Origin: Helopsaltes ochotensis
Lineage: Eukaryota; Chordata; Aves; Passeriformes; Locustellidae
Length of the DNA stretch: 64,000 nt
NCBI GenBank assembly: GCA_013400155.1
Contig: VXBM01000770.1
Location: forward strand, 274,118 to 338,117
Reading direction: 5' to 3'
Part shown: positions 10,220-20,216 of the stretch, piece by piece
Layout: each line of letters starts with the position of its first letter
Position numbering within the stretch: position 1 is the first letter of the stretch
Program-made: the position numbers and the translations under genes
The notes under the pieces: model-generated
What the model saw: the letters and a program-made list of their open reading frames with translations, nothing else
What the model was told of the DNA's origin: nothing
Database searches by the model: none

Positions 10220-11560
10220 GTGCTAAGAGTTAGCCCGGGCAGATTTCTCTGCCAAAAGGAGGCCGAAGCACTCTGCACTCCCCTTCCATCGAGACCTCCC
10301 CTTCCAACGCGGGCCCTACCTCCTCCAGCTCCACCCTTAGCAACAATGATGCTTCTGGTTCCCATGCCACCAAGACCAGAAGCGGTCATGATGGTGACTG
10401 GAGGGAAGCCATCTTGGTTGCCAGCTCCCCCCAACATTGGGTCTTACTGGTTGACCGCAGGCCCTTTACCTCTCTTATTAAAACACCCCCCCTCTCTGGA
10501 GGAGTGCAGTGATTCCTCTAGCACCGATAATGAGCCTGAGGATCACTGGACAGAGGTCCAGAAATTTGCTGCTAGGGATGAAAATTGGGAGATAGCAGAG
10601 AAATTAGTGGCAGCAGTTTTGTTCAAGCGGGGAAGGAACCCAAAGTGGGAAGCAATACCTTATGTGGAATTAAAAGAGCTTTGCAAGGCTTGTAAAGACT
10701 ATGGATGGAGGTCACCTAACTTTAAAAATTTACTTAATATTACTTTCTTGGCCCATGTTCTTATGCTGCACAACCTCCAGCATGTTATGTCTCTCTTCCT
10801 CTTGCTTACTGAACTCCTTTTGTGGGAGTCGTGGAAAAAACAACTTAAGGTTCTAATAAGGAACTATAAAAATGAGGAGGCCCATTTAACCACTGATTTA
10901 TTGAGTGGAGAGGGGGACTTTGAAAAACCTGAAGACCAGGCCCAAGACTTACCCAGGGTTGTCCTTGAAGACATAAAAAATGCTGCCCAAACCGCCTTGC
11001 TCCAGACCATAGATGGCACCACTCCACAACAAAACTTTGCTGACATGCACCAGGGAGTGGATGAAACCTATATAAAATTCACTGACAAGCTCCAAGAGAC
11101 AATTGATAAACAAATAGACTGCCTGTCTGCAAGGGAGAAACTGCTTAATTAAACTGGCAATGTCTAAAGTGGATACAGAATGTAAGATTTTAAGGGCACT
11201 CCCTTTGGACCCAGAACCCATCATCCAGCAGATGGTGGAGACCTGTATGCAGCTGCCATCTGTAGGGCATACAGTTGCCCTGGCAGTTAGCAAAGAAGTG
11301 GCAGAGGATCTAGTGGCAGCTAAAACATCACCATGAAACAAGGAAAATATGATATGATTTAAATGTGGTGAATGAGGACATATACAATTTGAATGTAATA
11401 GCGATTTTGTACAGTGGCACCCCTCCTCAAACTGTCCATCTGCATCTTTTTTAGATTGTGGAAAACATTATAAATACTGTCCCCAGTTTCAAAGCTACCA
11501 ACAGGTCTATCACCAGTCAGCTTACCAACCAAATCATTGGCAGCATCTGGGAAACTTCCA
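10220..11560 (+). pseudogene. gag: ERV B gag pseudogene (proline-rich segment, capsid, nucleocapsid)
   Basis: Gag forms the retroviral core. A 310-codon open frame (10220-11152) starts with a proline-rich segment, followed by an acidic patch and capsid. Capsid wording includes ELCKACKDYGWRSPNF, and the major homology region is visible near 11048 as QGVDETYIKF. After the stop at 11152 the capsid end continues in another frame (PSVGHTVALAVSKEV near 11260). Nucleocapsid follows: a first CCHC zinc knuckle at about 11355-11396 has its first Cys codon changed to TGA and another internal stop, and a second, poorer one (DCGKHYKYCP) lies near 11450. An obvious matrix domain is missing or unrecognisable, so the amino end may be deleted. 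Confidence 0.8.
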
Positions 11561-11734
11561 GCCAAGCATGGGGCAGCCCCATGCGATGATAACAAATGCC
11601 AAGCCATTTTACCCCTCTCTGCCAACCATCTCAGAGAGTCAACATGCGGTGAAGTAATTTATGATGACACCTACTATAAAAAAGACTGCAAACTCCAGGA
11701 ATCCTAACTGCAAGTTCAACCAGGGATCTGATGC

Positions 11735-12034
11735 ATGTTGGTAAGTCCACTTGTAATCCATTTCTACGATGAAGTAATCTACCATATTCCAACAGGTAAA
11801 TATGGCCCTTCAACAACAGCAAGGGATGTTTTAGTTAATGGGGACTCTAGTTTCAGACTTGACTATTTAGAAGTGTTATCAGAGGTTCAAACTGTTGGAT
11901 GGAATGATGAAATTACAATGACTGTTGCATGCACTGATCCACCTTGGTTTTTTCCTACACATACACCTATCGCTCAGGCTTTTTTATTACTGGATTCTAG
12001 AGATATTGTCCCAAAAAATCCTACTGCTTTCTGA
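11735..12034 (+). pseudogene. ERV B dUTPase-like remnant
   Basis: dUTPase hydrolyses dUTP to keep uracil out of viral DNA; betaretroviruses encode it just upstream of protease. This 99-codon open frame sits exactly there. It shows IPTGKYGP, a later DSSFRLDYLEVL, an EI...V strand pair, and IAQAFLLL near the end, matching the order of trimeric dUTPase motifs. The motif that should hold the catalytic Asp-Tyr region is not intact (EVQTVGWNDEI). I see no start linked to gag, and a frameshift would be needed on either side. The call rests on motif order plus position. Confidence 0.6.
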
Positions 12035-12061
12035 GCAGAGACTGTGGGCCATGACAGAGCC

Positions 12062-12420
12062 CGTCCATAGAATGTGGCCTATTTAACAAAGGGAATAAAG
12101 CCTTTCTTTTTGGAGTGGTGGACACTGGAGCAGATTTCACCATCATAGCCCATGCTAAGTGGCCAGAAGGATGGGAGCTTGTCCCCGCAAAAGGTGTCAC
12201 CTCAGGGATTGGAGAAACAGCCACTTCTATGAGAAGTAAGAGAACAATCCTCATCAAGGGACCTGATGGCCAAATTGCTACGGTGAGACCGTTTGTAATG
12301 ACGGCAACAATCATGTTGTAGGGCACAGACATATTATAACAATGGGGTGCCAGGCTGGAAATCCCTTCTCCACCATGGGATTTCTAGCCAGGGCCACTGT
12401 AGAGTGTACCACCCCTCTGC
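12062..12420 (+). pseudogene. pro: ERV B aspartic protease pseudogene
   Basis: Retroviral protease cleaves Gag and Pol. The frame runs from about 12062 and holds the catalytic triad motif DTGAD at 12121-12135 with the flanking VV before it. Downstream come the flap-like GIGETATS and the KGPDGQIATVRPF strand, then a DIL-containing tail near 12327-12345. Stops at about 12319 and 12336 break this tail. The domain is otherwise well kept and of normal retroviral length. The end of the segment flows toward RT but is cut by the LTR at 12437. Confidence 0.85.
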
Positions 12421-12436
12421 TTATGTGGAAAACAGG

Positions 12437-13060
12437 TGGTTATAAATGGATTTGTTTCTGCCGTTTCAGTTGTACAGTTCAGGTTTGAGTGTTCTCGTTT
12501 CAGTTGTACGATTTGGGTCTGGGCTTTTTCGTTTCAGTTGTGTGGTTCTTATTTGGGTTGTTTTGTTTGAGTTTGTGCAGTTTGGGTCCAGGAGAGGGAA
12601 GGTCAAAGTGTTTGGGTGTCCAATGGGTGGCGCTGCACAGTGGTAGAGAGAAGAGGAGGGGGAGCAAGGAGACCACAGAGACTCGTCCTGATGGACAGTT
12701 TTGGTGGTCAAACACCTCCCGAGTCCAGGTCATGGTAACAGCAAATCACACGATGCCTCGTGAAGGCAGAAGGCAGATCCTGGACATGAGCCAATTCAGA
12801 GCCTGGAAGAGGGAAAAACTGGCCAATGGACAGTGACCTTGTAGGGAGAAACCAATATGAGGGACAGATGGTGGAATAAAAGGGGGTACTCAGAAGAACC
12901 TGGACCCCTGTCCAGCAGACTGTTGCGCAGGGTGTACCTCTGCCTCAGTGAGGAGGAGGAGGGCTACTCCCTTCTCCTAGCTCCCTGGAGTGCAGTAAAT
13001 TGGATGCTCATTAACCCAGTTAACCTCGTTATATAGTGACTGGTGTATACATTTGTTACA
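12437..13060 (+). repeat. Foreign LTR inserted inside ERV B pol
   Basis: Pol text ends at about 12436 and resumes with the RT start at about 13061; the 624 bases between have no pol similarity. The ends TGGTTATAAATG and CATTTGTTACA form a weak inverted pair. A 34-bp period is marked by GTTTCAGTTGT at 12463, 12497 and 12531, as in a U3 enhancer array. CCAAT words (12823, 12852), a TATA-like AATAAAAGGGGG at 12875 and a downstream AGTAAA near 12994 suggest plus orientation. It resembles neither ERV B LTR. A clean target duplication is not visible, so the exact ends may shift by a few bases. Confidence 0.65.
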
Positions 13061-14110
13061 AGACGATCCAGTTTGGGTGGATCAGTGGCCCCTCACTGAG
13101 ACCAAGCGAAAGGTGTTCGAAACCCTGATAGAACAATAGTTATTCACAGGGCATATTGTTCCATCAAATAGCCCCTGGAATATTCCAGTTTTTGTTATCA
13201 AAAAACCTGGAAAAGATAAATGTCAGCTCCAACAGAACCTTCGTAAGGTCAATGCCATCATCGAGGACATGGGTTCCCTCCAGTCTGGCCTGTCCTCCAC
13301 CTCAATGTTCCCCTGGGATTTGAAATTTGTCATTATTGACATCAAGGATTGTTTAATTCCACTCCATCCCCGAGGTGTGCTGAGATTTGCTTTTTCAGTA
13401 CCATCTTTAAATAGACAAGCTCCCCTCAAGCGTTACCATTGGTTAGTTCTCCCATAAGGGACGGAGAATTTGCCAGCCATCTGTCAGATGCATGTGGCCT
13501 ATATCCTTTCACCTATCCGTAAAACATTTCCAGATGCAATAGTTTTATGTTATATGATGATATGCTAATCTGTGCCAAGACTAACTCTTAGGTTGAATTT
13601 GTGCTCAAAAAGACTATTCAAACTATTGAAGAAGCAGAATTCCAGACAGCTGAAGAAAAAAATCCAGCATACCAGCCTGTGGGCCTACCTGGGACTTTGA
13701 ATCAGTGAATGGACTGTCGCACCCCAGCAACTCTCCATCAAGGATGACCCAAGAACCTTAAGGTACCTACATCAACTATGCAGCAGCATGAATTTGATTT
13801 GTCCAGTGCTGGGGATCACGACGGAGGACCTTGCACTGCTCTTTAACATCCTGTGAGGCTGCAAGGACCTTGACTCACCAAGAACCATCACACCAGAGGC
13901 CTGGGAATCCATCCAAAAAGGTATCTCATGCCCTATCCACGAGGCAGGCTCATCGGATGCATCCTGCTTTACCGTTCCAGTTTGTAGTTCTGGGTAAATC
14001 ACCCAGATTTCATGGATTGATTTTTCAATGGGATCCCACCCTAAAAGATCAGCTCTTAATCATTGAATGGGTGTTAAGGTCCCATCAGCCAACCAAAACA
14101 ACCTAAACAA
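13061..14110 (+). pseudogene. pol: ERV B reverse transcriptase pseudogene
   Basis: RT copies viral RNA into DNA. The domain opens with DDPVWVDQWPL (13063 on), keeps VIKKPGKDKCQL and the finger-palm text, and shows IIDIKDCLIPLHP (catalytic motif A, about 13330-13375) with a small deletion after it. The Tyr-Met codons of the catalytic box lie at 13551-13556, but a missing base throws the two expected Asp codons out of frame. Thumb and connection text continue in shifting frames (for example SPRTITPEAWESIQKG near 13875-13925). A TAG near 13137 and a TAA near 13456 also break the frame. Confidence 0.85.
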
Positions 14111-14339
14111 CACCACAAGAAGTGATGGCTCAACTCATACTAAGAGGAAGAGTTCACCTCTACCCTACCGGGGTTTGACTTTACATGCATCTACCTCCCA
14201 ATGACTTTAGGTAGTCTGGACACTTAGCTCCAGAGCAATGAACACCTCCAGTTTGCCCTTGACAGTTACCCAGGGCAAATTTCGATTCACTTGCCAAAAC
14301 ATAAACTATTTAATGCAACTTTCAATTTGGTGCCAAATT

Positions 14340-14682
14340 CATGAAAAAGTTGAACTCCTTTAAAGGCTTTCACCATTTTTCCTGATGGCTCAGGCTGATA
14401 TCACAAATCAGTCATGACCTGGAGAGATCTTGAGACTCAGGAATGGGAGTCTGATCTCCAGATAGTTGAGGGGTCTCCCCAAATTGCAGAATTAGCAGCT
14501 GTCATCAAAGCTTTTGAAACGTCTGACAACCCTGAAATCTGGTCACAGATTTGGCTTATGTAGCTGGTATAGCTGAAAGGGAAGAGCACTCTTTAATAAA
14601 GGAGGTGTCAAATCCAAATTTATTTCACTTGCTCTCGAAACTAGTATATCTTCTCTCCTGCTGAGAGCAACCTTATCCCATT
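14340..14682 (+). pseudogene. pol: ERV B RNase H pseudogene
   Basis: RNase H removes RNA from RNA-DNA hybrids. The first catalytic Asp is in FPDGSG (codon 14384-14386), followed by a TGA at 14396. The Glu is in AELAAV (14489-14491), in the same frame as the first Asp. The third carboxylate is in TDLAYVAGIAER (Asp codon 14548-14550), which lies in another frame, so an indel separates them. Order and spacing fit retroviral RNase H. Confidence 0.75.
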
Positions 14683-15620
14683 ATGCATGTAAGGTCACCC
14701 ACAGACCTTCCAGGACCCATAGCAGAGGTCAGCTGGAGAGCAGACACCTTGGTGATGGTTGTACAGACTACTTTACCAGACATTTTTAACCAAGCCAAGC
14801 TAAGCCATCAAAATGTACCGGCTCTAGTTCGAATGTTTAAATTATCCAGGGAACAGGCAAGAGCAATTGTAGGCTCCTGCCCAAACTGCCAAAGCTTCAC
14901 ATGGATCCATAGGATCCGGGGTTAATCCCCGAGGCTCAGAAAGCTTGCTATTGTGGCAGACAGATGTCACTCACTACGCTCCTTTTGGAAGGCTCAAGTA
15001 CATTCATGTCTCTATAGATCCATTTTCAGGAGCAATTTTTGCCTGGCCCACGCAGGCAAGAAGGCAAAAGATGTAAAGGGACATTTTCTCCCAGCTTTTC
15101 CACTCTGGGCATTCCCTAAACCATTAAAACTGATAACAGCCCAGCCTATGCTTCCAAAAGCTTCAAACAATTCCTAGACCAATGGGGAGTGAAACACTCT
15201 ACCGGCAAACCCCACTCCCCAACAGGGCAATCTATTGTTGAAAGGGCACACCGAACCATCAAAAGGTTCAGCAGTGTGGGGGCATTGAAACATCATCTCC
15301 CATTGAAAGATTGTGTAAGGCTCTATATGTTATAAACTTCCTAAACAATTTCTTCATGGAGCCAACACCCCCATCATCAGACATTCTCCAATTCTAGTTA
15401 AACCCAGTGTTCAGAGGAGCCACCTGTGCTCATCAAGGACCCTGAAACCAAACAAATCAGGGTTGGGCCCAAAGTGGATTCCTGGCAAAAATGTGAAAGC
15501 TTACATCACGTCACCAAACTCTACACCCACCCAAGACACTGAGAAGCAACAAGAAACTCAAATAACTCAAACTCAAGCAGCTTGGAGAAGGAGTAAGAGA
15601 AAGAAACTGCATCCCCAGCC
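14683..15620 (+). pseudogene. pol: ERV B integrase pseudogene with its acidic triad still visible
   Basis: Integrase inserts proviral DNA. The amino-terminal zinc-binding HHCC domain is in the open frame 14683-14925 (HQNVPALVRMFKLS, then CPNC). After a stop the core follows: WQTDVTHYAPFGRLKY with the first Asp at 14963-14965, the second Asp in KTDNSPAY at 15132-15134, and the Glu in SIVERAH at 15240-15242. The second Asp and Glu share a frame and are separated by 35 residues, the usual DX35E. The first Asp is out of frame with the second, so there is an indel between them. The carboxy end decays into a basic stretch near 15560-15620. Confidence 0.85.
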
Positions 15621-15879
15621 GCCTCCCAATAACTTGGAGACTAATGACAGCTTAAGAATATCACATGAAATTTCTAGTCACACCTTGCTGTTTATATCAT
15701 TCCACTTGTTCTCTCTTAACTTACTTTTTAAGAGATTCCCCCATTTCTTTTCTCATCTTTTTAATAAAAAAAGAAAGGGGAGATTGAGGTGGGCTTTCTT
15801 CATGATTTAAATACTTTCTAAACAGTTTGTCAGATTTATTCTTTATTTTACAGAACAGCTTGCCTTCTGTGAATTCCCA

Positions 15880-17062
15880 CTAGGTTTCTGATGGTGGCAA
15901 ACCACCATCCAGTCATTATAATAATTCCACCAGCAGCAATGTGAATTGTCCCTTAGCCAAAACAAAGCATATGAGTCACCTGGGAAAAACATTACAACAA
16001 GATAGTCTATGCATGTCCATGGGCAGCATAAATGATCCTTTATCAACATGCCTGGTGGGAATTCCCATGACAGCAAACGACTACCCATATGCAGGTAAGA
16101 AGTCCAACCCAGTAGACACTTGGGATGTGTGGACCAAGATTCTTCTGCATGCACCAGAAGAACCCCGAGAATTTGACTTATTGGGGTCCTCCCAGGCTAT
16201 GCTTTGTGTCCAGTTTTGTTACAGGAGACTGAATCAACAATGAACACTCAGGGAAATTGGTAGAGCTAAGGCAGGAAGCGTCTATAAGAAAAATGTAACA
16301 CACAATAGTAAGATGCATATTACTACAAATTGGTGCAATTACACCAGCCCCATTCTTTCTTGGTCCTCATCTCATCCCAAAGTATTGCCCCAGGGGATGT
16401 TTCTTATCTGTGGAGATTGAGTATGGGCCAGGATCCCCTCGCATCTCCAGGGGGCCCCCATAGCCTTGGCCAGCTTACCACCCTCACCCCCAACATTACA
16501 TTAATAAAAGATTGGAAGCAAAAGAGTGAATTGGCTTATCAAAAAAGATCATATGAAGAATTCAATGAAAATTGCGATAGCCAAACTAACAATTGGAGTA
16601 AAGGAAAGAGGGTCACTGTCTCCATTTTTTTACCCTGGGTGGTTGGTTGCAGCTAAGGCTCTCAGTGACCTTACTCACCTGGGGTGCTGGCTTGGTAAGC
16701 AGGCCAACGCAATCTCTGCTGCCCTCAGCGATCTATTAGTTAATGAAGAAACTACCAGGCATGCAATCCTACAAAATAGGGCAGCCATCAATTATTTACT
16801 ACTTGCCCATGGACATGCCAAGACTTTGAGGGACTTTGTTGCTTTAACCTGTGATTGCACACTGAGTTGATACACGAACATCCAGAAGCTAAAGAAACAA
16901 ATAAAGGAGTTGAGAAAAGAATAGAACCCAGATGGAGTTACCAAACTTTTCGAACAGTGGGGACTTACTGGATGGGATTAATCTTTTGTAAAAGGGATTT
17001 CAGGGATTTTAGTTGTTGTAGTCATAGTCTTACTTATGTTTTCCTGTTTAGTTAAATGTTTA
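15880..17062 (+). pseudogene. env: ERV B env pseudogene, gamma-type transmembrane subunit
   Basis: Env is the viral surface glycoprotein precursor. The surface part (about 15900-16600) is read in fragments with several N-glycosylation-like triplets near 16490 and 16570. The transmembrane part holds an Ala-rich stretch (ANAISAALSDLL), then LQNRAAINYLLLAHGH, and a CX6CC motif at 16816-16842 in the next frame. The CX6CC motif is known from gamma-type envelopes, which link surface and transmembrane subunits covalently and occur in alpha-, gamma- and some betaretroviruses. A hydrophobic anchor (GILVVVVIVLLMFSCL, about 16996-17045) and a short tail end at 17055. Frameshifts and stops make it non-functional. 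Confidence 0.75.
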
Positions 17063-17092
17063 TGGAAATCCGTAGGAGAGGCCTTTTTAATA

Positions 17093-17109
17093 AATGAAGA
17101 AAGGGGAAT
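17093..17109 (+). other. ERV B polypurine tract
   Basis: AATGAAGAAAGGGGAAT lies directly before the TG of the 3' LTR. Purine-rich tracts in this position prime plus-strand DNA synthesis in retroviruses. One T interrupts the run. Confidence 0.75.
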
Positions 17110-17695
17110 TGTGGAGGCCTGTGGGCCTGCTAGGGGACTTCCTGGGAGTATTCCCTGGAAGAATGCCCCCTAGACTTTAACCTCTCCCATGGACTCCCGT
17201 GGCATGCTGTCAATCAACCCCAGTGCCACTCCCCCTGTTGGCCTGTTTTCCATTCAACCCCCTGTTAATCATATACGGTCAAGGTTCTAGTAGTTTCTTT
17301 GTTCTTTGTACCCTCGTTGATCTGTACGCCTGTCTGTTTACACTTGTCTTTCCCTATTGGTCAACAATGATTACAATGATTACAAAATCCTTTCCCACCT
17401 ACACCTCCAGTTCATTGGTCCATGCTGTTGGCTCTTCCCCCTTTGTATCAGTATATAATCCTGGACCCTCTACCGCGCCCCATCTTTTTCCCTGGACCCT
17501 TTCAGTGCGTAGGTGAAATAAACTGCCACTGTAAATCTATATAAAGGCCCTTCCTGCCTCTGCTGTCTTAGACAACCAGCTGCTATGTGTGAGTGTGGTA
17601 TTTGCTGTGTGCTTGGTGGAGCGCTCTCCTTGTGGGGGCGCTTCAGGAAGGTTGCAGCAACCTACCATCTGCCTATGCTGCAACCATTATCCACA
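17110..17695 (+). repeat. ERV B 3' LTR (586 bp)
   Basis: The LTR runs from TGTGGAGGCC to TTATCCACA, with the inverted ends TGTGGA/TCCACA. It holds ATTGG (inverted CCAAT) boxes near 17366 and 17414, a TATA box (TATATAAT, 17452-17459) and a poly(A) signal AATAAA at 17517-17522, about 65 bases on. A polypurine tract precedes it. No matching LTR is found at the 5' side. Confidence 0.85.
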
Positions 17696-17882
17696 ATAGT
17701 AAGACAATCTAATCTACCCATCACCCTACTTGAACCGCAAGACACCAATATTTGGGAGACATCAGTGGCAGAAGGATGTATGTTTTTAATTGAGAGGGTT
17801 TTGAGTTGAATAGTTTCTTGTTTGTAGTGTTAAGTTGTAATTTGTAAATATATTTAAAAGATATTAGAACCTAAGGATTTTA

Positions 17883-18427
17883 NNNNNNNNNNNNNNNNNN
17901 NNNNNNNNNNNNNNNNNNNNNNNNNNNNNNNNNNNNNNNNNNNNNNNNNNNNNNNNNNNNNNNNNNNNNNNNNNNNNNNNNNNNNNNNNNNNNNNNNNNN
18001 NNNNNNNNNNNNNNNNNNNNNNNNNNNNNNNNNNNNNNNNNNNNNNNNNNNNNNNNNNNNNNNNNNNNNNNNNNNNNNNNNNNNNNNNNNNNNNNNNNNN
18101 NNNNNNNNNNNNNNNNNNNNNNNNNNNNNNNNNNNNNNNNNNNNNNNNNNNNNNNNNNNNNNNNNNNNNNNNNNNNNNNNNNNNNNNNNNNNNNNNNNNN
18201 NNNNNNNNNNNNNNNNNNNNNNNNNNNNNNNNNNNNNNNNNNNNNNNNNNNNNNNNNNNNNNNNNNNNNNNNNNNNNNNNNNNNNNNNNNNNNNNNNNNN
18301 NNNNNNNNNNNNNNNNNNNNNNNNNNNNNNNNNNNNNNNNNNNNNNNNNNNNNNNNNNNNNNNNNNNNNNNNNNNNNNNNNNNNNNNNNNNNNNNNNNNN
18401 NNNNNNNNNNNNNNNNNNNNNNNNNNN
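17883..18427. other. Assembly gap (545 N)
   Basis: A run of N. The right edge lies inside an LTR of the TGTCCTGG family; comparison with copy 1 suggests roughly 190 bases of that LTR are in the gap. Confidence 0.95.
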
Positions 18428-18887
18428 AAAAGAAAGAAGTAAAATAAAATAAAATAAAAGCAATAATACAAGAAAACCACTGACAAAGTCAGAATACAAA
18501 CTGACACCCTGTTAGTTATAGTGGTAGGAGTCCAGATGAAGTGCTCATGTTGAAGCAGTGATCTCATAGACAGGTCTGGTAGCTCTTACTGTTTGCAAAT
18601 CCAGTGGGTAAGACCCCCAGTGCTGTCCCAAATCCCACATTATATCCAGGTGGGAATGCTTGGCTCCTCCCCCTGGGTGGAGCACATCACATGGGATGAT
18701 ATTATTCTACGATTCATGCACTGGGTCCTTGATTGCCCATTAAACAGAGATAGGAGTTATCTATGAGTTATCTATGAGTCATGCGGCAAGGCATTGATGG
18801 ACCCATTAACAGGAGATAAGGGAAGCACTGCCCCACCTGGTTTCAACAGCTCATGAAGGTGGTGATAGAATACATACTTTGGGCACA
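18428..18887 (-). repeat. LTR, TGTCCTGG family, copy 2, cut by the gap
   Basis: Shares with 2251-3066 the blocks CTGACACCCTGTT, TTGGCTCCTCCC (CTCCCC in copy 1), GCCCCACCTGGTTT and ATAGAATACA. The right end GGGCACA mirrors the AGCACA end of copy 1. On the minus strand it has a TATA box (GGATATAATG, rc of 18640-18649). A short direct duplication, GAGTTATCTAT twice near 18750-18770, is private to this copy. Confidence 0.75.
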
Positions 18888-18911
18888 TCTTACATTGTAA
18901 CCTAGGATTGC

Positions 18912-19147
18912 ATAACTACCTTAATTATAAAACTCGACCAGTTTGGGCCTTTGGGGAGCAGGTCTAGGCCACTGAGGACATGGGCAGCTATTGGCCAGTT
19001 AGCTGGGGCAGCAACTAATTCAGCCAATCAGGACTAACAGTGCGGACTTTCAAAACTGTGTAAGGACAACAGTACTCAATGAAAGTTGGCTGTTATCACA
19101 TGAACTTCTGTGTGTTCAGTATCATGTCTGTCTCTGAAGCTGCGACA
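18912..19147 (+). repeat. LTR-like dispersed repeat, copy 2
   Basis: Same repeat as 5995-6230, same strand, ending at the same CTGCGACA. It starts 24 bases after the end of an unrelated LTR. The two copies differ by scattered substitutions and small indels. Confidence 0.6.
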
Positions 19148-19462
19148 GAGGACAGGTGATCCCAGACCTCTGCAGGCCTGGAGACAGAGCTGGGCAGAGC
19201 TGAGTCCACTGAGTGTTATCTTTGGCGGGTCCCTTCCCATCCGGCTTCCTCCATGAGCCCTTGGCAGCTGCATTATCCATGGAAGATACCTGTGTTCTGG
19301 TGAATGTATTCTTCCTCTTTCTCTCTCTGTGGCTGTTCATTGTGCACTGTGGAGGGTCTAGCACCTGGCTGTACATCTGAGGCACCTCTGTACCCTGCAG
19401 AGCGGAAGAGTGCCCTTGTGGGAAGGCTGTAATTGGTGGAGGTGCTGGCCAGGGTGCTGTTG

Positions 19463-20216
19463 GGGGTTGGAATTGTTTTTCCTGTTTTGTGGAATTTTCT
19501 TCCCCCACCTGGGTTGCTACGAGACTGATCGCTGGATACTTGTGAGTACTTAGCTGAAATAAAAGAAGAAGATACCATGAGGGCTGGGAAGCAGGAAAAG
19601 AACGAGGCTGGGGACAGTTTCACTCTCTTGGTCCCAGCATTTCGGGGAAAGGACGGCTGCTGCTGCTTGCTGCCGACGGAGTTCATTGCTGCCACCTGGG
19701 GAACCTGCATCGGCTCCTTGTGTGCCTCAGAACTCCGGGCTTGCCTTCTCCGCCCTGCTGGAGCTGGGCCGGCCCTGTCCCGCCGCCGCTGTTCTCCTCG
19801 ACACTGCTTTGTGCTTCGGGGGTTTTTTCCATCACATTGTGCTCGGCCGGGACACCCCTGCTGCTTCAGCTGCCATCAGAGAGCGCTTCTGATCTCACCA
19901 CAGGCTGGGAGTTTCCCACTGTTTCAGCCTGGTGCTCTCAGAGCCGCGGCACCCGACTGCCCCCCGGACTCTGAAGCAAAACCTCTTAAGGTCTTTGGGT
20001 CTGTCTTACGGTTAATGTTGTAGTAGTTATTGCTGTTTGTTTTGCCTTGTTATACATACTAGTAAAAAGAATTGTTATTCCTAATCCCATACCTCTGCCT
20101 GAGAAGCCCGTTTAATTCCCTAAATTATAATAATTTGGAGGGAGGAGATTCGAATTCTCCATTCCAAAGGGAGGTCCTGTTCTCCCTAGCAGATACCTGT
20201 CTTTCAAACCAAAACA
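19463..20216 (+). repeat. LTR variant with GC-rich middle, TGTCCTGG-family 3' end
   Basis: The last about 170 bases (CTAGTAAAAAGAATTG to TTTCAAACCAAAACA) are the same U5-like end as the 2251-3066 LTR, here on the plus strand. The part 19463-20050 aligns with 39645-40318 over its whole length (shared TTGGGGGTT start, TGCTGGAGCTGGGC, ACATCCCTGCTGCT-like text). The middle is GC-rich and carries chance open frames on both strands. The left boundary and any TG start were not found. Confidence 0.6.

Larger units (their letters stand above)
9342..17695 (+). mobile_element. ERV B: betaretrovirus-like endogenous retrovirus with gamma-type env, degraded
   Basis: A nearly full-length class II ERV on the plus strand, in the order LTR-like region, gag, dUTPase remnant, protease, RT, RNase H, integrase, env, polypurine tract, 3' LTR. 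The dUTPase-before-protease order and the protease and integrase wording are betaretrovirus-like, while the env transmembrane part has CX6CC. A separate LTR (12437-13060) interrupts pol. Stops and frameshifts occur in every gene. The 3' LTR and the 5' LTR-like region are not clearly alike, so the left boundary is uncertain. Confidence 0.85.

Noticed and set aside
17854..18567. Two long minus-strand open frames (237 and 211 codons)
   Set aside because: They exist only because the 545-base N run contains no stops; most of the translation is unknown.
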